Assembly (NCBI GenBank): GCA_964568145.1
Contig: CAZMOZ010000012.1
Coordinates: forward strand, 1-64,000
From: DSVZ01 sp964568145
GTDB lineage: Bacteria; Verrucomicrobiota; Verrucomicrobiia; Limisphaerales; J093
Direction of reading: 5' to 3'
DNA length: 64,000 nt
Shown: piece after piece, positions 1 through 9,427 of the stretch
How positions within the stretch are numbered: the stretch's first letter is position 1
Layout: every line of letters starts with the position of its first letter
Made by a program: the position numbers and the translations under genes
The notes under the pieces: model-generated
Databases searched by the model: none
Seen by the model: only the letters and a program-made list of their open reading frames with translations
Told to the model about the DNA's origin: nothing

Positions 1-94
1 CAACTTCGGCTTCCGGCTTTACAGCACTCGAAGCAGGTTGCGTTGGCTGGAAGCGCGAAAAAAAACGGTGGGCAACCCCGGGGTTACCCCGTAG

Positions 95-1513
95 ATGTCC
101 GACCAGCTTGTGGTATGCTGTCCCGCGATGGCTGATGGGAGCGCACAAATCGGCGGCCTGCCCGCCGGCGACGGCCTGCTCAACTGGTTGTTCCTCGACC
201 TGAACAGCTACTTTGCCAGCGTCGAGCAGCAGGAACGGCCCGAGTTGCGCGGCCAGCCCGTGGCCGTGGTGCCGGTCGAGACCGACTTCACCTGCGCCAT
301 CGCCGCCAGTTACGCCGCGAAGGCGTTCGGCGTGAAGACCGGCACCCTGATCCACGAGGCGAAGAAACTTTGCCCGAACCTGATCTGTGTCCTGGCACGG
401 CACGACGTGTACGTGCGCTACCATCACCGCATCCTGGCCGAGATTGACCGCCACATCCCGGTGACGCAGGTGGCCTCGATTGACGAGATGGCCTGCCAGT
501 TGATCGGTGAGTTCCGCCGGCCCGAGGCCGCGCGCGCCCTGGCCCGGCGCATCAAGCTGGGCTTGCGGCGCAACGTGGGCGCGGCGCTGACCTGTTCGAT
601 CGGTCTGGCCGCCACGCGCCTGCTCGCCAAGCTCGCCACCGACATGGAAAAGCCGGACGGCATGGTGCTGCTGTCCACAGCGGAACTGCCCGGCCGCATC
701 GCCCACCTCGAACTGCACGACCTGCCGGGCATTGGCGACAGCTTGGAGAAACGGCTCTGGCGCGCTGGCATTGACACGGTGACCCAGCTTTGGAACGCCG
801 CGCCCAAACAGCTCCGCGCCGTCTGGGGCAGTGTGGAAGGCGAGCGATTCTGGTATCGCCTGCACGGCGTGGAAATCTCCGAGGAACCGACGCACCGCGG
901 CATGGTGACGCACAGCCATGTGCTCGCGCCGGAATCCAGGCCCGCGCCGCTGGCCGGGGAGGTGGCGCGGCGTCTGGTGCTCAAGGCCGCCAGCCGCCTG
1001 CGCCGGCTGGGTTATTACGCCACGCGACTCGACCTGTTCGCGCGTGTGGTCAAGGGCCCGCGCTGGGACGGCGGCGCCCGGTTCGCGCCGGCGTGCGACA
1101 ACCATGCCTTCCTCGCCGCGTTCGCCGGATTGTGGGAACGGCTGCTGGGCGAAGTCGGGCCGGCGCGCTTCCAGCAGGTCGGCGTGGCGTTGCACGGCCT
1201 GGTCAGCCCGGAGGCGCTGGGGCAACTGGAGTTGTTTCCCGAGTTCGCCGCACCCCAGGACGCCCCGGCCCGCGAACGCCGGGCGGCGCGCGAACGGCTC
1301 TCCGCGGCGGTGGATCAGCTCAACACCCGCTTCGGGCGCGACTCGGTGACGATGGGTCTGATGCCCGGCGGCGGGACCAGCTTCACCGGGCCGAAGATCG
1401 CGTTCACGCGTGTGCCCGAGGCGGAGGATTTCGACCACGCGCGGCCGCCCGGAAGCGGATCGGTCCGGCGAAAGGGGCGTGCCGCGCCGCGCTCGCAACG
1501 CGCGGCGGACTGA
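95..1513 (+). CDS. dinB: Y-family DNA polymerase (DinB/Pol IV-like)
   Basis: This 472-residue protein is a Y-family translesion DNA polymerase. The first catalytic aspartate is D35 in LFLDLNSYFASVE and the second acidic pair is D130/E131 in SIDEM. The YF pair after D35 sits where the family has its steric gate. A helix-hairpin-helix-like stretch (HDLPGIGDSLEKRL) and a little-finger domain follow. QLELF at residues 377-381 matches the beta-clamp-binding consensus. The basic tail (RRKGRAAPRSQR) is probably disordered. An in-frame ATG at 128 also leaves the fold intact, so the start is uncertain. No imuA or lexA lies beside it. It is longer than E. coli Pol IV (351 aa) because of extra ends. Confidence 0.9.
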   Translation: MSDQLVVCCPAMADGSAQIGGLPAGDGLLNWLFLDLNSYFASVEQQERPELRGQPVAVVPVETDFTCAIAASYAAKAFGVKTGTLIHEAKKLCPNLICVLARHDVYVRYHHRILAEIDRHIPVTQVASIDEMACQLIGEFRRPEAARALARRIKLGLRRNVGAALTCSIGLAATRLLAKLATDMEKPDGMVLLSTAELPGRIAHLELHDLPGIGDSLEKRLWRAGIDTVTQLWNAAPKQLRAVWGSVEGERFWYRLHGVEISEEPTHRGMVTHSHVLAPESRPAPLAGEVARRLVLKAASRLRRLGYYATRLDLFARVVKGPRWDGGARFAPACDNHAFLAAFAGLWERLLGEVGPARFQQVGVALHGLVSPEALGQLELFPEFAAPQDAPARERRAARERLSAAVDQLNTRFGRDSVTMGLMPGGGTSFTGPKIAFTRVPEAEDFDHARPPGSGSVRRKGRAAPRSQRAAD

Positions 1514-1758
1514 TCCGCGAGCGTCGGCGCATCCGGTTTCGTGCGGCTCTGGCCTTGACGAGGTGGGGCGAGACTCGGTCGAGCCTTGCTGTCTTGGTTC
1601 TTGGTCCTTGGCCTCCGCTTTCCGGGTTTTAAGCCAGGCCCCAACCCCTCACCCCGCGCCCCTTCTTCGGCTTTCGACTTTCAACCCTCGACATTCCGAT
1701 GACTGCGGTCGTCAGACCGCGACGACGGGCGGCGGCGTTGACACCTGACTTTGAAACG
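1514..1758. repeat. Intergenic segment with one copy of the dispersed composite repeat
   Basis: No gene is seen here. Positions 1562-1590 hold GGTGGGGCGAGACTCGGTCG and its continuation, the reverse orientation of a sequence that recurs in at least six other gaps of this window. It is followed by TTGGTTCTTGGTCCTTGG, a CCCCAACCCCTCACCCC tract and TTCGACTTTCAACCCTCGAC. These parts occur in the same order, on either strand, near 19.6, 22.8, 31.0 and 50.7 kb. Confidence 0.6.
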
Positions 1759-3096
1759 ATGAAAAAGACGCGCATGCAACGCCACGATTCGATTCCGCGC
1801 CGCGAGTTTCTGCGCCGCTCCGGCACCCTGGGCCTCGGCACCGCCGCACTGGCCGCTGCGCCCAGCGTCTTTTTGAACCAGACCCGCGCGCAGACCGGCG
1901 AAAACCCGGGCGAACTGATCCGCGTCGGCATCATCGGCACCGGCGGCCAGGGCCGCGCGAACATGATGGCCCGCTCGCTGATCAAGCACGTCGTCGCCGT
2001 CTGCGATGTGGACAAGACCCACGCCGCCGAGGCGGCCCGGCAGCTCAAGGAAAGGACTGGCGTCGCGGCGAAGGTGTTTTACGACTACCGCAAGCTCCTG
2101 GAGGATTCCTCGATTGACGCGGTGCTGATCGGCACGCCGGACCACTGGCATGCCTTGCCCGCCATTCACGCCTGCATGGCCGGCAAGGACGTTTATGTCG
2201 AAAAGCCGATGACTCTGACCATTCACGAGGGCTGGGCCATGGTGAAGGCGGCGCAGTACTACAAGCGCGTCGTGCAAAACGGCAGCCAGCAGCGGTCCTG
2301 GCCGGACGAAAAGTTCCGTCGCGCGGCCGAATACGTCCGCTCCGAGCGCATCGGCGAAATCCGCACCGTGCGCGTCGGCCTGCCGGGCGTGAACTACCTC
2401 GACCGCGCCAAGCCGCCGGTGGTGCCGGACAGCGAGCCGCCGCCGGAACTGGATTACGACATGTGGCTGGGGCCGGCGCCCTACCGCCCGTACAACAAGA
2501 ACCGGGTCCATTACCTCTTCCGGTTCTTCTGGGATTATTCCGGCGGCCAGATGACCAACTGGGGCGCGCACCACCTGGACATCACCCAGTGGGCACTGAA
2601 CATGGACCACAGCGGCCCGGTGGAGATCAGCGGGCGCGCCGAGTTCAACCGGGACAAGCTCTACGAGACGCCCGAATGGTTCGAGGTTACCTATAAGTAC
2701 GCCAACGGCGTGCAGGTGATCTGCGGCAACAGCCACCGCATCGGCACCACCTTCGAAGGCCAGGACGGCATCATCTACGTGGACCGCGGCCGCCTCGAGA
2801 GCACGGTCAAGGGCGCCATCGAAGAGCCGCTGGGCGCCAACGAGGTTCATCTTGAGGTCAGCAAGGACCATCACCAGAACTGGCTCGACGCGATCAAGAG
2901 CCGCAAGCCGCCGATCTGCGACGTGACCGTCGGGCACCGCTCGGCGACGGTGTGTCACCTGGGCAACATCGCCATCCAGGCCGGACGCACGATCAAGTGG
3001 GACCCGGTCAAGGAAGAGATCGCTGGCGAACCGATGAACGTGAAGCAGTTCCGGTACGAATACCGGAAGCCCTGGGAATTGCCGAAGATCGGCTGA
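1759..3096 (+). CDS. Tat-exported Gfo/Idh/MocA family oxidoreductase
   Basis: This 445-residue protein opens with a twin-arginine signal (RREFLRRSGTLGLGTAA, cleavage probably after an ARA-type site). A Rossmann domain follows (VGIIGTGGQGRANM) with the EKPMT motif that carries the family's catalytic lysine. Next come HWHALPAIHAC, a C-terminal alpha/beta domain with WGAHHLDITQW, and the tail VKQFRYEYRKPWELPKIG. This subtype is usually annotated as a GFO_IDH_MocA_C dehydrogenase exported to the periplasm in Verrucomicrobiota and Planctomycetota, with unknown sugar substrates. ATG 1759 is preferred over an upstream ATG at 1699 because it places the twin arginines near the N-terminus. A hairpin at 3152-3186 lies downstream. 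Confidence 0.88.
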   Translation: MKKTRMQRHDSIPRREFLRRSGTLGLGTAALAAAPSVFLNQTRAQTGENPGELIRVGIIGTGGQGRANMMARSLIKHVVAVCDVDKTHAAEAARQLKERTGVAAKVFYDYRKLLEDSSIDAVLIGTPDHWHALPAIHACMAGKDVYVEKPMTLTIHEGWAMVKAAQYYKRVVQNGSQQRSWPDEKFRRAAEYVRSERIGEIRTVRVGLPGVNYLDRAKPPVVPDSEPPPELDYDMWLGPAPYRPYNKNRVHYLFRFFWDYSGGQMTNWGAHHLDITQWALNMDHSGPVEISGRAEFNRDKLYETPEWFEVTYKYANGVQVICGNSHRIGTTFEGQDGIIYVDRGRLESTVKGAIEEPLGANEVHLEVSKDHHQNWLDAIKSRKPPICDVTVGHRSATVCHLGNIAIQAGRTIKWDPVKEEIAGEPMNVKQFRYEYRKPWELPKIG

Positions 3097-3151
3097 GCCT
3101 GCGGAGGCGCCTGCCGCCAGCTCCGGGCAAGCCGGAGATTCTTCGACAAAC

Positions 3152-3186
3152 AAACCGGCGTGAGGTGCGAGACCCACGCCGGTTTT
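3152..3186. terminator. Hairpin terminator between convergent genes
   Basis: AAACCGGCGTG at 3152-3162 pairs perfectly with CACGCCGGTTT at 3175-3185 (11 bp stem, 12-nt loop). A further T follows on the plus strand and an A-rich stretch precedes it. It lies between the converging oxidoreductase gene and hcp, so it could end transcription from both sides. Confidence 0.6.
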
Positions 3187-3366
3187 GCAGTTCTGATGCA
3201 TCCGAACGTAGCGCCGGTGCCTCGCCTGCTCCAACTCCGGCTTCCCGCTTGGCCACCCCGGTCCGGACCGTCGGCACATCAGCCCCGTCCAGGGCGCAGC
3301 ACGCTTGGCTCGTCCAGCCACACCCATGGCCGGGACGGCTTTTCCGGGTGAATCCATCCGCACCCG

Positions 3367-5019
3367 TCAGGCGGACAGGCTGAGCGTGGCCGCGAGGTCC
3401 TTTTCCACCGTCGAGATCGGCATGAGGTTGAACTTTTCCTGCAGCACCTTCAGCACGTTGGGCGAGACGAAGGCAGGCAGCGTGGGGCCCAGCCGGATGT
3501 TACGGATGCCGAGGTAAAGTAGCGTGAGCAAGATGGCCACCGCCTTTTGCTCGAACCAGGACAGGATCAGCGAGAGCGGCAGATCGTTCACGCCGCACTT
3601 GAAGGCGTCCGCCAGCGCGCCGGCGATCTTGATCGCCGAGTAGGCGTCGTTGCACTGGCCCACGTCGAGCAGCCGCGGGATGCCGCCGATGGCGCCGAAA
3701 TCTAGCTTGTTGAAACGGTACTTGCCGCACGCCAGCGTGAGGATGACGCAGTCCTTCGGCACGGACTCGGCGAACTCCGTGTAGTAATCGCGCCCGGTGC
3801 GTGCGCCGTCGCAGCCGCCGATGAGGTAGAAGCGCTTGATCGCGCCGCTCTTCACCGCCGCGATCACCTGGTCCGCCACGCCCAGCACGGCGTTGTGCCC
3901 GAAGCCGACCAGGATGGTCTTGTCCGGGCCGTCCTCGGTGAAGCCCGGCGCCGCCAGCGCGGCCTGAATGACCGGCGTGAAGTCGCGGTTGCTGATGTGC
4001 CGCACGCCGGGCCAGGCCACCAGGCCGGAGGTGAAGATGCGTTTCACGTAGGCCGGCTGTGGTTCCATGATGCAGTTCGTGGTCATCAGGATCGCGCCGG
4101 GGAACTTCGCGAACTCGTCCTTCTGGTCCTGCCACGCGCCGCCGTAATTGCCGACGAGGTGCGGGTACTTCTTCAGCCTCGGATAGCCGTGCGCCGGGAT
4201 CATCTCGCCGTGTGTGTACACGTTAATGCCCTTGCCCTCGGTCTGCTTGAGCAACTCCTCGAGGTCCTTGAGGTCGTGACCGGACACGACGATGCACTTG
4301 CCCTTGACCGGCTCGACGCGCACCGGCGTGGGCACCGGATGGCCGTAAGCGCCGGTGTGCGCGGCGTCGAGCATCTCCATGACCTTCAGATTGACCTCGC
4401 CGCACTTGAGGTTCAGCGCGAACAGGCGTTCAACCGCGGGCTCCTCCCCGGCCAAAGCCGCCAGCGCCTCGCTGAAGAACGCGTACACCTCGTCCGACTC
4501 CCGGCCCAGGATCATGGCGTGGTGCGCGTAAGCCGCGGCGCCTTTGACCCCGTACACAAGCAATTCCTGCAACCCCGCCAGGTCCGGCCCGAACTGGTCG
4601 CGCCGCGACAGCACGGACACCAGTCCGCCCTGCCGCGCCAAACCCTCGCGCGTGGGCGCCGGACGCCAGGTGGACGGGCCGTTGAACTGCTCGGGCGCTT
4701 GGCCCGTCCGGGCCAGCGCGGCCTCGTAGCGGGCCCTGGCCTGGTCGCGCAAGTCCGCCGCGCGCCGCAACAGGCCTTCGAGCCGCGCGGGGTCGAAGTT
4801 GACGTTCGTCACGGTGGCGAACAACGCCTCCAGCAAGAAGCGGTCCACGGTCACGTCCCGCTCGCCGAGCCGCCGGGCGCGGTGATGGTACTGGGCGATG
4901 CCCTTGGCCGCGTGGACCAGCAGGTCTTGCAGCCGCGCGCTGTCCTCGTCCTTGCCGCAGGTGGCGAAGTCGGTGCAGCCGGTGCCCTTGGAGGTTTGTT
5001 CACATTGGTAGCAGAACAT
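3367..5019 (-). CDS. hcp: Hybrid cluster protein (hydroxylamine/NO reductase type)
   Basis: This 550-residue hybrid cluster protein carries a cubane cluster and a mixed Fe-S-O cluster. The family reduces hydroxylamine and, in E. coli, nitric oxide or S-nitrosylated proteins. The N-terminal cysteines C3, C6, C15 and C21 have the Cx2Cx8Cx5C spacing of class I proteins. Hybrid-cluster features follow: HGEMIPAHGYP, TTNCIMEP, GGCDGAR, LACGKYRFN and the final DVGQCNDAYSA region. No hcr reductase partner adjoins it. A palindrome resembling an FNR site lies 96 bp upstream (5115-5128). The role fits nitrosative or low-oxygen stress. Confidence 0.93.
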   Translation of the reverse strand: MFCYQCEQTSKGTGCTDFATCGKDEDSARLQDLLVHAAKGIAQYHHRARRLGERDVTVDRFLLEALFATVTNVNFDPARLEGLLRRAADLRDQARARYEAALARTGQAPEQFNGPSTWRPAPTREGLARQGGLVSVLSRRDQFGPDLAGLQELLVYGVKGAAAYAHHAMILGRESDEVYAFFSEALAALAGEEPAVERLFALNLKCGEVNLKVMEMLDAAHTGAYGHPVPTPVRVEPVKGKCIVVSGHDLKDLEELLKQTEGKGINVYTHGEMIPAHGYPRLKKYPHLVGNYGGAWQDQKDEFAKFPGAILMTTNCIMEPQPAYVKRIFTSGLVAWPGVRHISNRDFTPVIQAALAAPGFTEDGPDKTILVGFGHNAVLGVADQVIAAVKSGAIKRFYLIGGCDGARTGRDYYTEFAESVPKDCVILTLACGKYRFNKLDFGAIGGIPRLLDVGQCNDAYSAIKIAGALADAFKCGVNDLPLSLILSWFEQKAVAILLTLLYLGIRNIRLGPTLPAFVSPNVLKVLQEKFNLMPISTVEKDLAATLSLSA

Positions 5020-5085
5020 GGTCGTGTAAGTGCGTTTTCAGGTTTATGCGCGGCCCGGTTCATCCGTGCAGCGTTCAGTGATTGA

Positions 5086-5128
5086 ATTATTGCCATGTGG
5101 CTGAAACAGGATCATTGATGCATGTCAA
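5086..5128 (-). promoter_or_regulatory. Possible FNR-type promoter of hcp
   Basis: TTGATGCATGTCAA at 5115-5128 matches the FNR half-site pattern TTGAT-N4-ATCAA at all but one base. Reading on the minus strand, an AATAAT -10-like hexamer lies at 5091-5086. If it is the -10, the palindrome centre (5121.5) falls near -42, the class II activator position. This is inferred from pattern only. No fnr/crp gene is in the window. Confidence 0.4.
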
Positions 5129-5683
5129 CCTGCGGGGCTGTGGTCGTCAGACTTGACGGCCAGCTTCCGGAGGGACGAGTTCCGCGAGCCCCGGGCATCC
5201 GGAGCGCGGACGACCTCGTCCGCGGCGAACCCCGGCGCTGGGGCCGAACCTGAAAACCGAAGTCGGCCCTGGCGCGGCGCGTCCCGCCGGCCCCGCCTCG
5301 GCTTTCGGGCCGAAAGCCGCCGTGCTTGGACACGCCCGGCCGCTATCAGCGCCGCACCTCGAACCCGCTGATTTCACACCCCCGCCACTGGGGGAGCGGC
5401 CGGACCAGGTCGCCCGGAAGTTCTCAATGCCGAGGCCAGCGGCCGTTTCCTGGTGGAGACCGGCCCCCGGTTGCCCCCCCGGCTGGCGGCAGCTCGCGAC
5501 GGACGAGTTGGCCATGACCCTGGGCTGCTGCGGCGGCGATCCCGGTTGGTTCGGCGCGTTTCTGGACTGGGCGGATGCGCTGTTCAACTCCCCATGCAGG
5601 GCTCCCAGCGGGGGCGGACCTGGCGGGAGTGGCCCTGGTGGAGGCGGACCCGGAGGCGGCGGCGACGGGGATAGCGACGATGC
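5129..5683. other. GC-rich stretch with hairpins upstream of the RHS relic
   Basis: No convincing gene is seen. Short palindromes occur, for example CGCGGACGA/TCGTCCGCG near 5196-5215 and CGGCTTTCGG/CCGAAAGCCG at 5299-5319. A glycine/proline-rich coding-like tract (repeated GGPGG) at about 5605-5675 may be the decayed N-terminal part of the RHS gene that follows, but reading frames are broken. Confidence 0.4.
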
Positions 5684-5686
5684 CGG

Positions 5687-8057
5687 CTCACCAAGGTGGA
5701 TTTCCCGGCCCACGACGGCATCCCCGCCAGCTCCCGCCAGTACAGCTACGACCTCCAGCCCGGCATGGGCTTCAACACCGGCGGCACGGCCATTCCCATC
5801 CTCCACCGCACCGGCGTCCGGGACCGCCTCGGCAAATGGACCTGGTACGGCCGCGACCGCCTGGGCCGCATCGTCGCGGTCAAGGACCCGCTCAACCGCC
5901 TCACCACCTACACTTACTGCGGCTGCGGCGGACCGGGAAACCATCACCGACGCCCGCCACAAAGCCACCACCTTCACCTACAACAACGCCGGCGGGAAAA
6001 CCCAGGTCACCTACCCGGACGGCACCCGGCACCTGTACAATTACGATGCCCCGGGCGTCTGGCCTACGTGGACGACGGCCTGGGCCAGCGCACCTACGGG
6101 TACAACAACCAGGGGTTGCTGAACCTGGTTGCCGGTCCCTTCGGCACCGAGCGTTCCGTGACGTACAATCTCCACGACCAGCCCACCACGGTGGTGGACG
6201 CCAACGGCGTGAACGTGACGCAGACCTTCGACCGGCTGAATCGGCTGCTGACCCGACAGGTCCCCGGCCAGGGCACGGAATCGTTCCAGTACTCGGCCCG
6301 CGGCCTGACCAACTACACCGGACCCGACAGCAAGGTCACCCGTTACGTGTATGACGCGGCGGGCCGCAAGACCAGCGAGATCACGCCCAAGAACGAGACC
6401 ATCGGCTACACCTACAACACCGCCAGTGACCTGTTGACGCTCACCGATGGCCGGGGCAAGGTCACGACCTGGACCTACGACATCGAGGGTCTTGTGCGCA
6501 CAAAACGGTATCACGGCCAGAGCTTCGCCAACCTCGAATACGCCTACGACGCCAACGGCCGGCTCGCCTGGCGCAAGTTCTGGTCCAGCCCCACGCAGAG
6601 CCAGCAGACGCTCTACAGCTACGACGAGGCGGGCAACCTGACCGGGATCAACTACCCCGCCAGCCCGGACGTGAGCTTCACCTACAACGCGGTGAACCAG
6701 GTGGCGACGATGAGCGACGCGGCCGGCACGACCACGTTCACCTACACCGACGCCGGGCATCTGGCGAGCGAGGACGGCCCCTGGGCGAGCGACACCGTGA
6801 CCTCCAGCTACCACGCCACGGCGCCGCGGCTGCGAACGGGCCTGACCGTTCAACAGCCCAGCGGGAGTTGGGCGCACACGTACGGCTATGACGCCGCGCG
6901 GCGGTTGCGGACGATCACCGGCCCGGCGGGGACATTCACCTACACCCACAAAGGACCGGGCACCGTCTGGACCAACCTGGCGTTGCCCAACACCTCGGCG
7001 ATCACCAACGCCTTTGACACCGGCGGCCGGCTCACCGGCATCTGGTTGCGGAACAACGCCGGCACCATTCTCAACAAACACGTCTATCTGTACAACGGCT
7101 ACGGCCAGCGCCAACGCCAGACGCTGACCGACAACGGCTACACGACCTACGGCTATGACGACGACGCGCAGTTGACCAGTTCGCTGGGGTACACTTCCGG
7201 CGGCAGCCCCCATCGCGGCAGAGCAATTGACGTTTGTCTATGACCCTGGCTGGAACATGATGAATCGGGTGGTCAACGGGACGCCCACGACTTACACCGT
7301 GAACGACTTCAACCAGGTCACCGGCATCGGCGGCCTGAGCGCCAGCTACGACGCCAACGGGAACCGGACCTCGCAGGTCTATGACGCGAGCGGTCCCAAG
7401 AGCTACCTCTACACCTGGGACGACGAGAACCAGTTGATCAGCGTGGCGACGGACACCACCTACACGCCGGCCGCGAACCGCTGGAAATCGGAGTTCATCT
7501 ACGATGGACGGGGCCGGTTGCGCATCCGGCGGGACTACACCTGGCCGTCCGGCGGCTGGGTGTTGCAGGCCGAGACGCGCTACCTCTACGACGGCATGCG
7601 GGTCGTTCAGGAGCGCACCAGCGCCAACACGCCGACGGTGGCGTACACGCGGGGCAAGGATCTGGGGAGCGCGGGCGCCTCGCCTGCGCTGGCCGGCGCC
7701 CCCGCCGGACAGTTGGAAGCCGCCGGCGGCATTGGCGGGCTCTTGGCTCGCAGCCACGGGTACTCTGGAGGCACGTGGAGCACCCACAGTTTCTACCACG
7801 CCGACGGGAACGGCAACGTGACGGCGCTGCCGGCGCGGCTGTTGAGTTCTGAAACGTGTCGGATGGGCGGGGACCATGAGTTCAAATTCACACCCGTGCT
7901 GTGGACGAGGCCGTCCGCGCTCCGAGGGCCGGCCGTCGTGGAACTCCGCCCTTCGGAAAACCGCGCCCGAAGGGACAAGCGCTGCGAGCCCCAAACTCCT
8001 GGTCAAACCGTAGTCATGGCCGTCCGCCCTCCAACTGACTGGCGTCGTGGAATTTAG
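5687..8057 (+). pseudogene. RHS/YD-repeat protein gene, frameshifted and truncated
   Basis: The segment encodes many YD repeats typical of RHS wall-associated or polymorphic-toxin proteins, such as YTYCGCGG, YGYNNQGLL, YVYDAAGRK, YSYDEAGN, FTYNAVNQV and YLYDGMRVVQE. The reading frame shifts at about 5935 (extra G), returns at about 6050, and shifts again at about 7207-7211 in a run of five C. The coding sequence ends soon after YHADGNGNVTAL, before the hyperconserved RHS core end and any toxin tip. A GSAGASPALAGAPAG segment interrupts the usual GKDL...LEAAGGIGGLLAR transition and resembles an intergenic repeat seen near 3204. The first codon with clear homology is about 5687, and GTG 5696 could initiate. 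No immunity gene follows. Confidence 0.75.
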
Positions 8058-8182
8058 CCCTCCGGGGTTGGAAAGTTACCGCGTTCTGACGACCGCAGCC
8101 ACGCGGCCGCCGCAATCCCGGCCGCTTGGCGCTTGCTCCGGCCGCGGCAGATGCGATGCTGCCGCCCACAACCCAGGCTCCC

Positions 8183-9085
8183 ATGAAACTCGAGAAGATC
8201 ATCAAGCTCTGCCGCCGCGTCACGACGCCCTTTTGCGTGTCCAACGGCCGGCGGTTCCGCCTGAAGCTCGTGGATCCCGGCGACACGCTCTGGCTGAAGG
8301 CGGCGGACAAGCCCAAGGCCCGCGAGGCGCTCGCCCTGGGCGTCGAGGCGCTGGCGGAGCTTCAGGACCGGCTTTACGCCCAGGACCGCTGGGCCGTGCT
8401 GCTGATCTTTCAGGCCATGGACGCCGCGGGCAAGGACAGCGCCATCAAGCACGTCATGTCCGGCGTGAATCCGCAGGGCTGCCAGGTGTATTCGTTCAAG
8501 GCGCCCACCAGCGAGGAACTCGATCACGACTACCTCTGGCGCTGCATGAAACGGCTGCCCGAGCGCGGCCGGATCGGCATCTTCAACCGGAGCTATTACG
8601 AGGAGACGCTCGTGGTCCGGGTGCATCCCGAGCTGCTGGCCCGGCAGAAGCTGCCGCCGGAGGTCGTCACCCGGCGCATCTGGGACGAGCGCTTCGAGGA
8701 CATCCGCCACTTCGAGCGCTACCTCCACCGCAACGGCATCCTGGTGCGCAAATTCTTCCTGCACGTCTCGAAGGCGGAGCAAAAACGCCGCTTCCTGGAG
8801 CGCATCGAAAACCCGGACAAGAACTGGAAGTTCTCGGCGGCCGACGCCGCGGAGCGCCGGCACTGGGGCACTTACAGGGAGGCTTACGAGGACATGATCC
8901 GCCGCACCGCCACGCCCGAGGCGCCTTGGTACGTGGTTCCCGCGGACAACAAGTGGTTCACCCGGCTGGTCGTGGCCGCCGCGGTCATTGAGGCGCTGGC
9001 CTCGCTGGACCTGCACTATCCCAAGGTCAGCGACCGCCAGCGTCGAGAACTGGCCGCCGCGCGGCGGGAATTGCTGCGGGAATGA
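8183..9085 (+). CDS. ppk2: PPK2-family polyphosphate:nucleotide phosphotransferase
   Basis: This 300-residue single-domain PPK2 enzyme uses polyphosphate to phosphorylate (d)NMP/NDP, or runs the reverse reaction. It has the P-loop (FQAMDAAGKDSAIKHV), the lid-region motif FNRSYYEETLVVRVHPE and the ending common to the class (ADNKWFTRLVVAAAVIEAL). The N-terminus LCRRVTTPFCVSNGRRFRLK is usual for the cytosolic one-domain subgroup. ATG 8183 is chosen; an in-frame ATG at 8126 would add a proline/alanine leader with no family counterpart. It is monocistronic, with a repeat-rich gap after it. Whether it acts on AMP or ADP cannot be told from sequence alone. Confidence 0.9.
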   Translation: MKLEKIIKLCRRVTTPFCVSNGRRFRLKLVDPGDTLWLKAADKPKAREALALGVEALAELQDRLYAQDRWAVLLIFQAMDAAGKDSAIKHVMSGVNPQGCQVYSFKAPTSEELDHDYLWRCMKRLPERGRIGIFNRSYYEETLVVRVHPELLARQKLPPEVVTRRIWDERFEDIRHFERYLHRNGILVRKFFLHVSKAEQKRRFLERIENPDKNWKFSAADAAERRHWGTYREAYEDMIRRTATPEAPWYVVPADNKWFTRLVVAAAVIEALASLDLHYPKVSDRQRRELAAARRELLRE

Positions 9086-9427
9086 GGTCGGGCGCGAGGA
9101 CTGCAGCGACAGCCGTCTTGGCTGTCGCTGAAGACGGCAGCTTGCCGTCCGGCTTTCCGAAGTGTTTCGGGAGCGAGCACCGCGAGCCCCGGCCTTGACT
9201 GTCCGACGCACCGGCCGTGCCGCTGCACGGCCCTACCCGGCAGGAAGACTCCTCGGCCCGGTAGGGCGCCGCTGCGCCGGCGCCGGGTGGCCGGCCCTTA
9301 GCTCAGAGGCCGGGAAGCGTCGCCCTTCAGCGAGGGGCGACCCGTCTTCGGACACCTGCCCACCTTGCTCGCCGGGCAGGAAGCCCGGCTCCACGGCAGG
9401 CAAGGATGCCTGCCACTACAGCCCCGG
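9086..9427. repeat. Intergenic hairpin-rich repeats, including a double-hairpin REP-like element
   Basis: No gene is seen between the convergent ppk2 and korB. The stretch holds several GC palindromes. Positions 9291-9341 carry two hairpins in tandem: CCGGCCCT with AGGCCGG, then GTCGCCCTT with AGGGGCGAC. The same pair in the same order recurs at 19498-19547 and 49408-49456. Confidence 0.65.

Noticed and set aside
5322..5690. A separate small gene upstream of the RHS relic
   Set aside because: The translation is Pro/Gly/Arg-rich with no homology that I can name and no consistent frame with the YD repeats.
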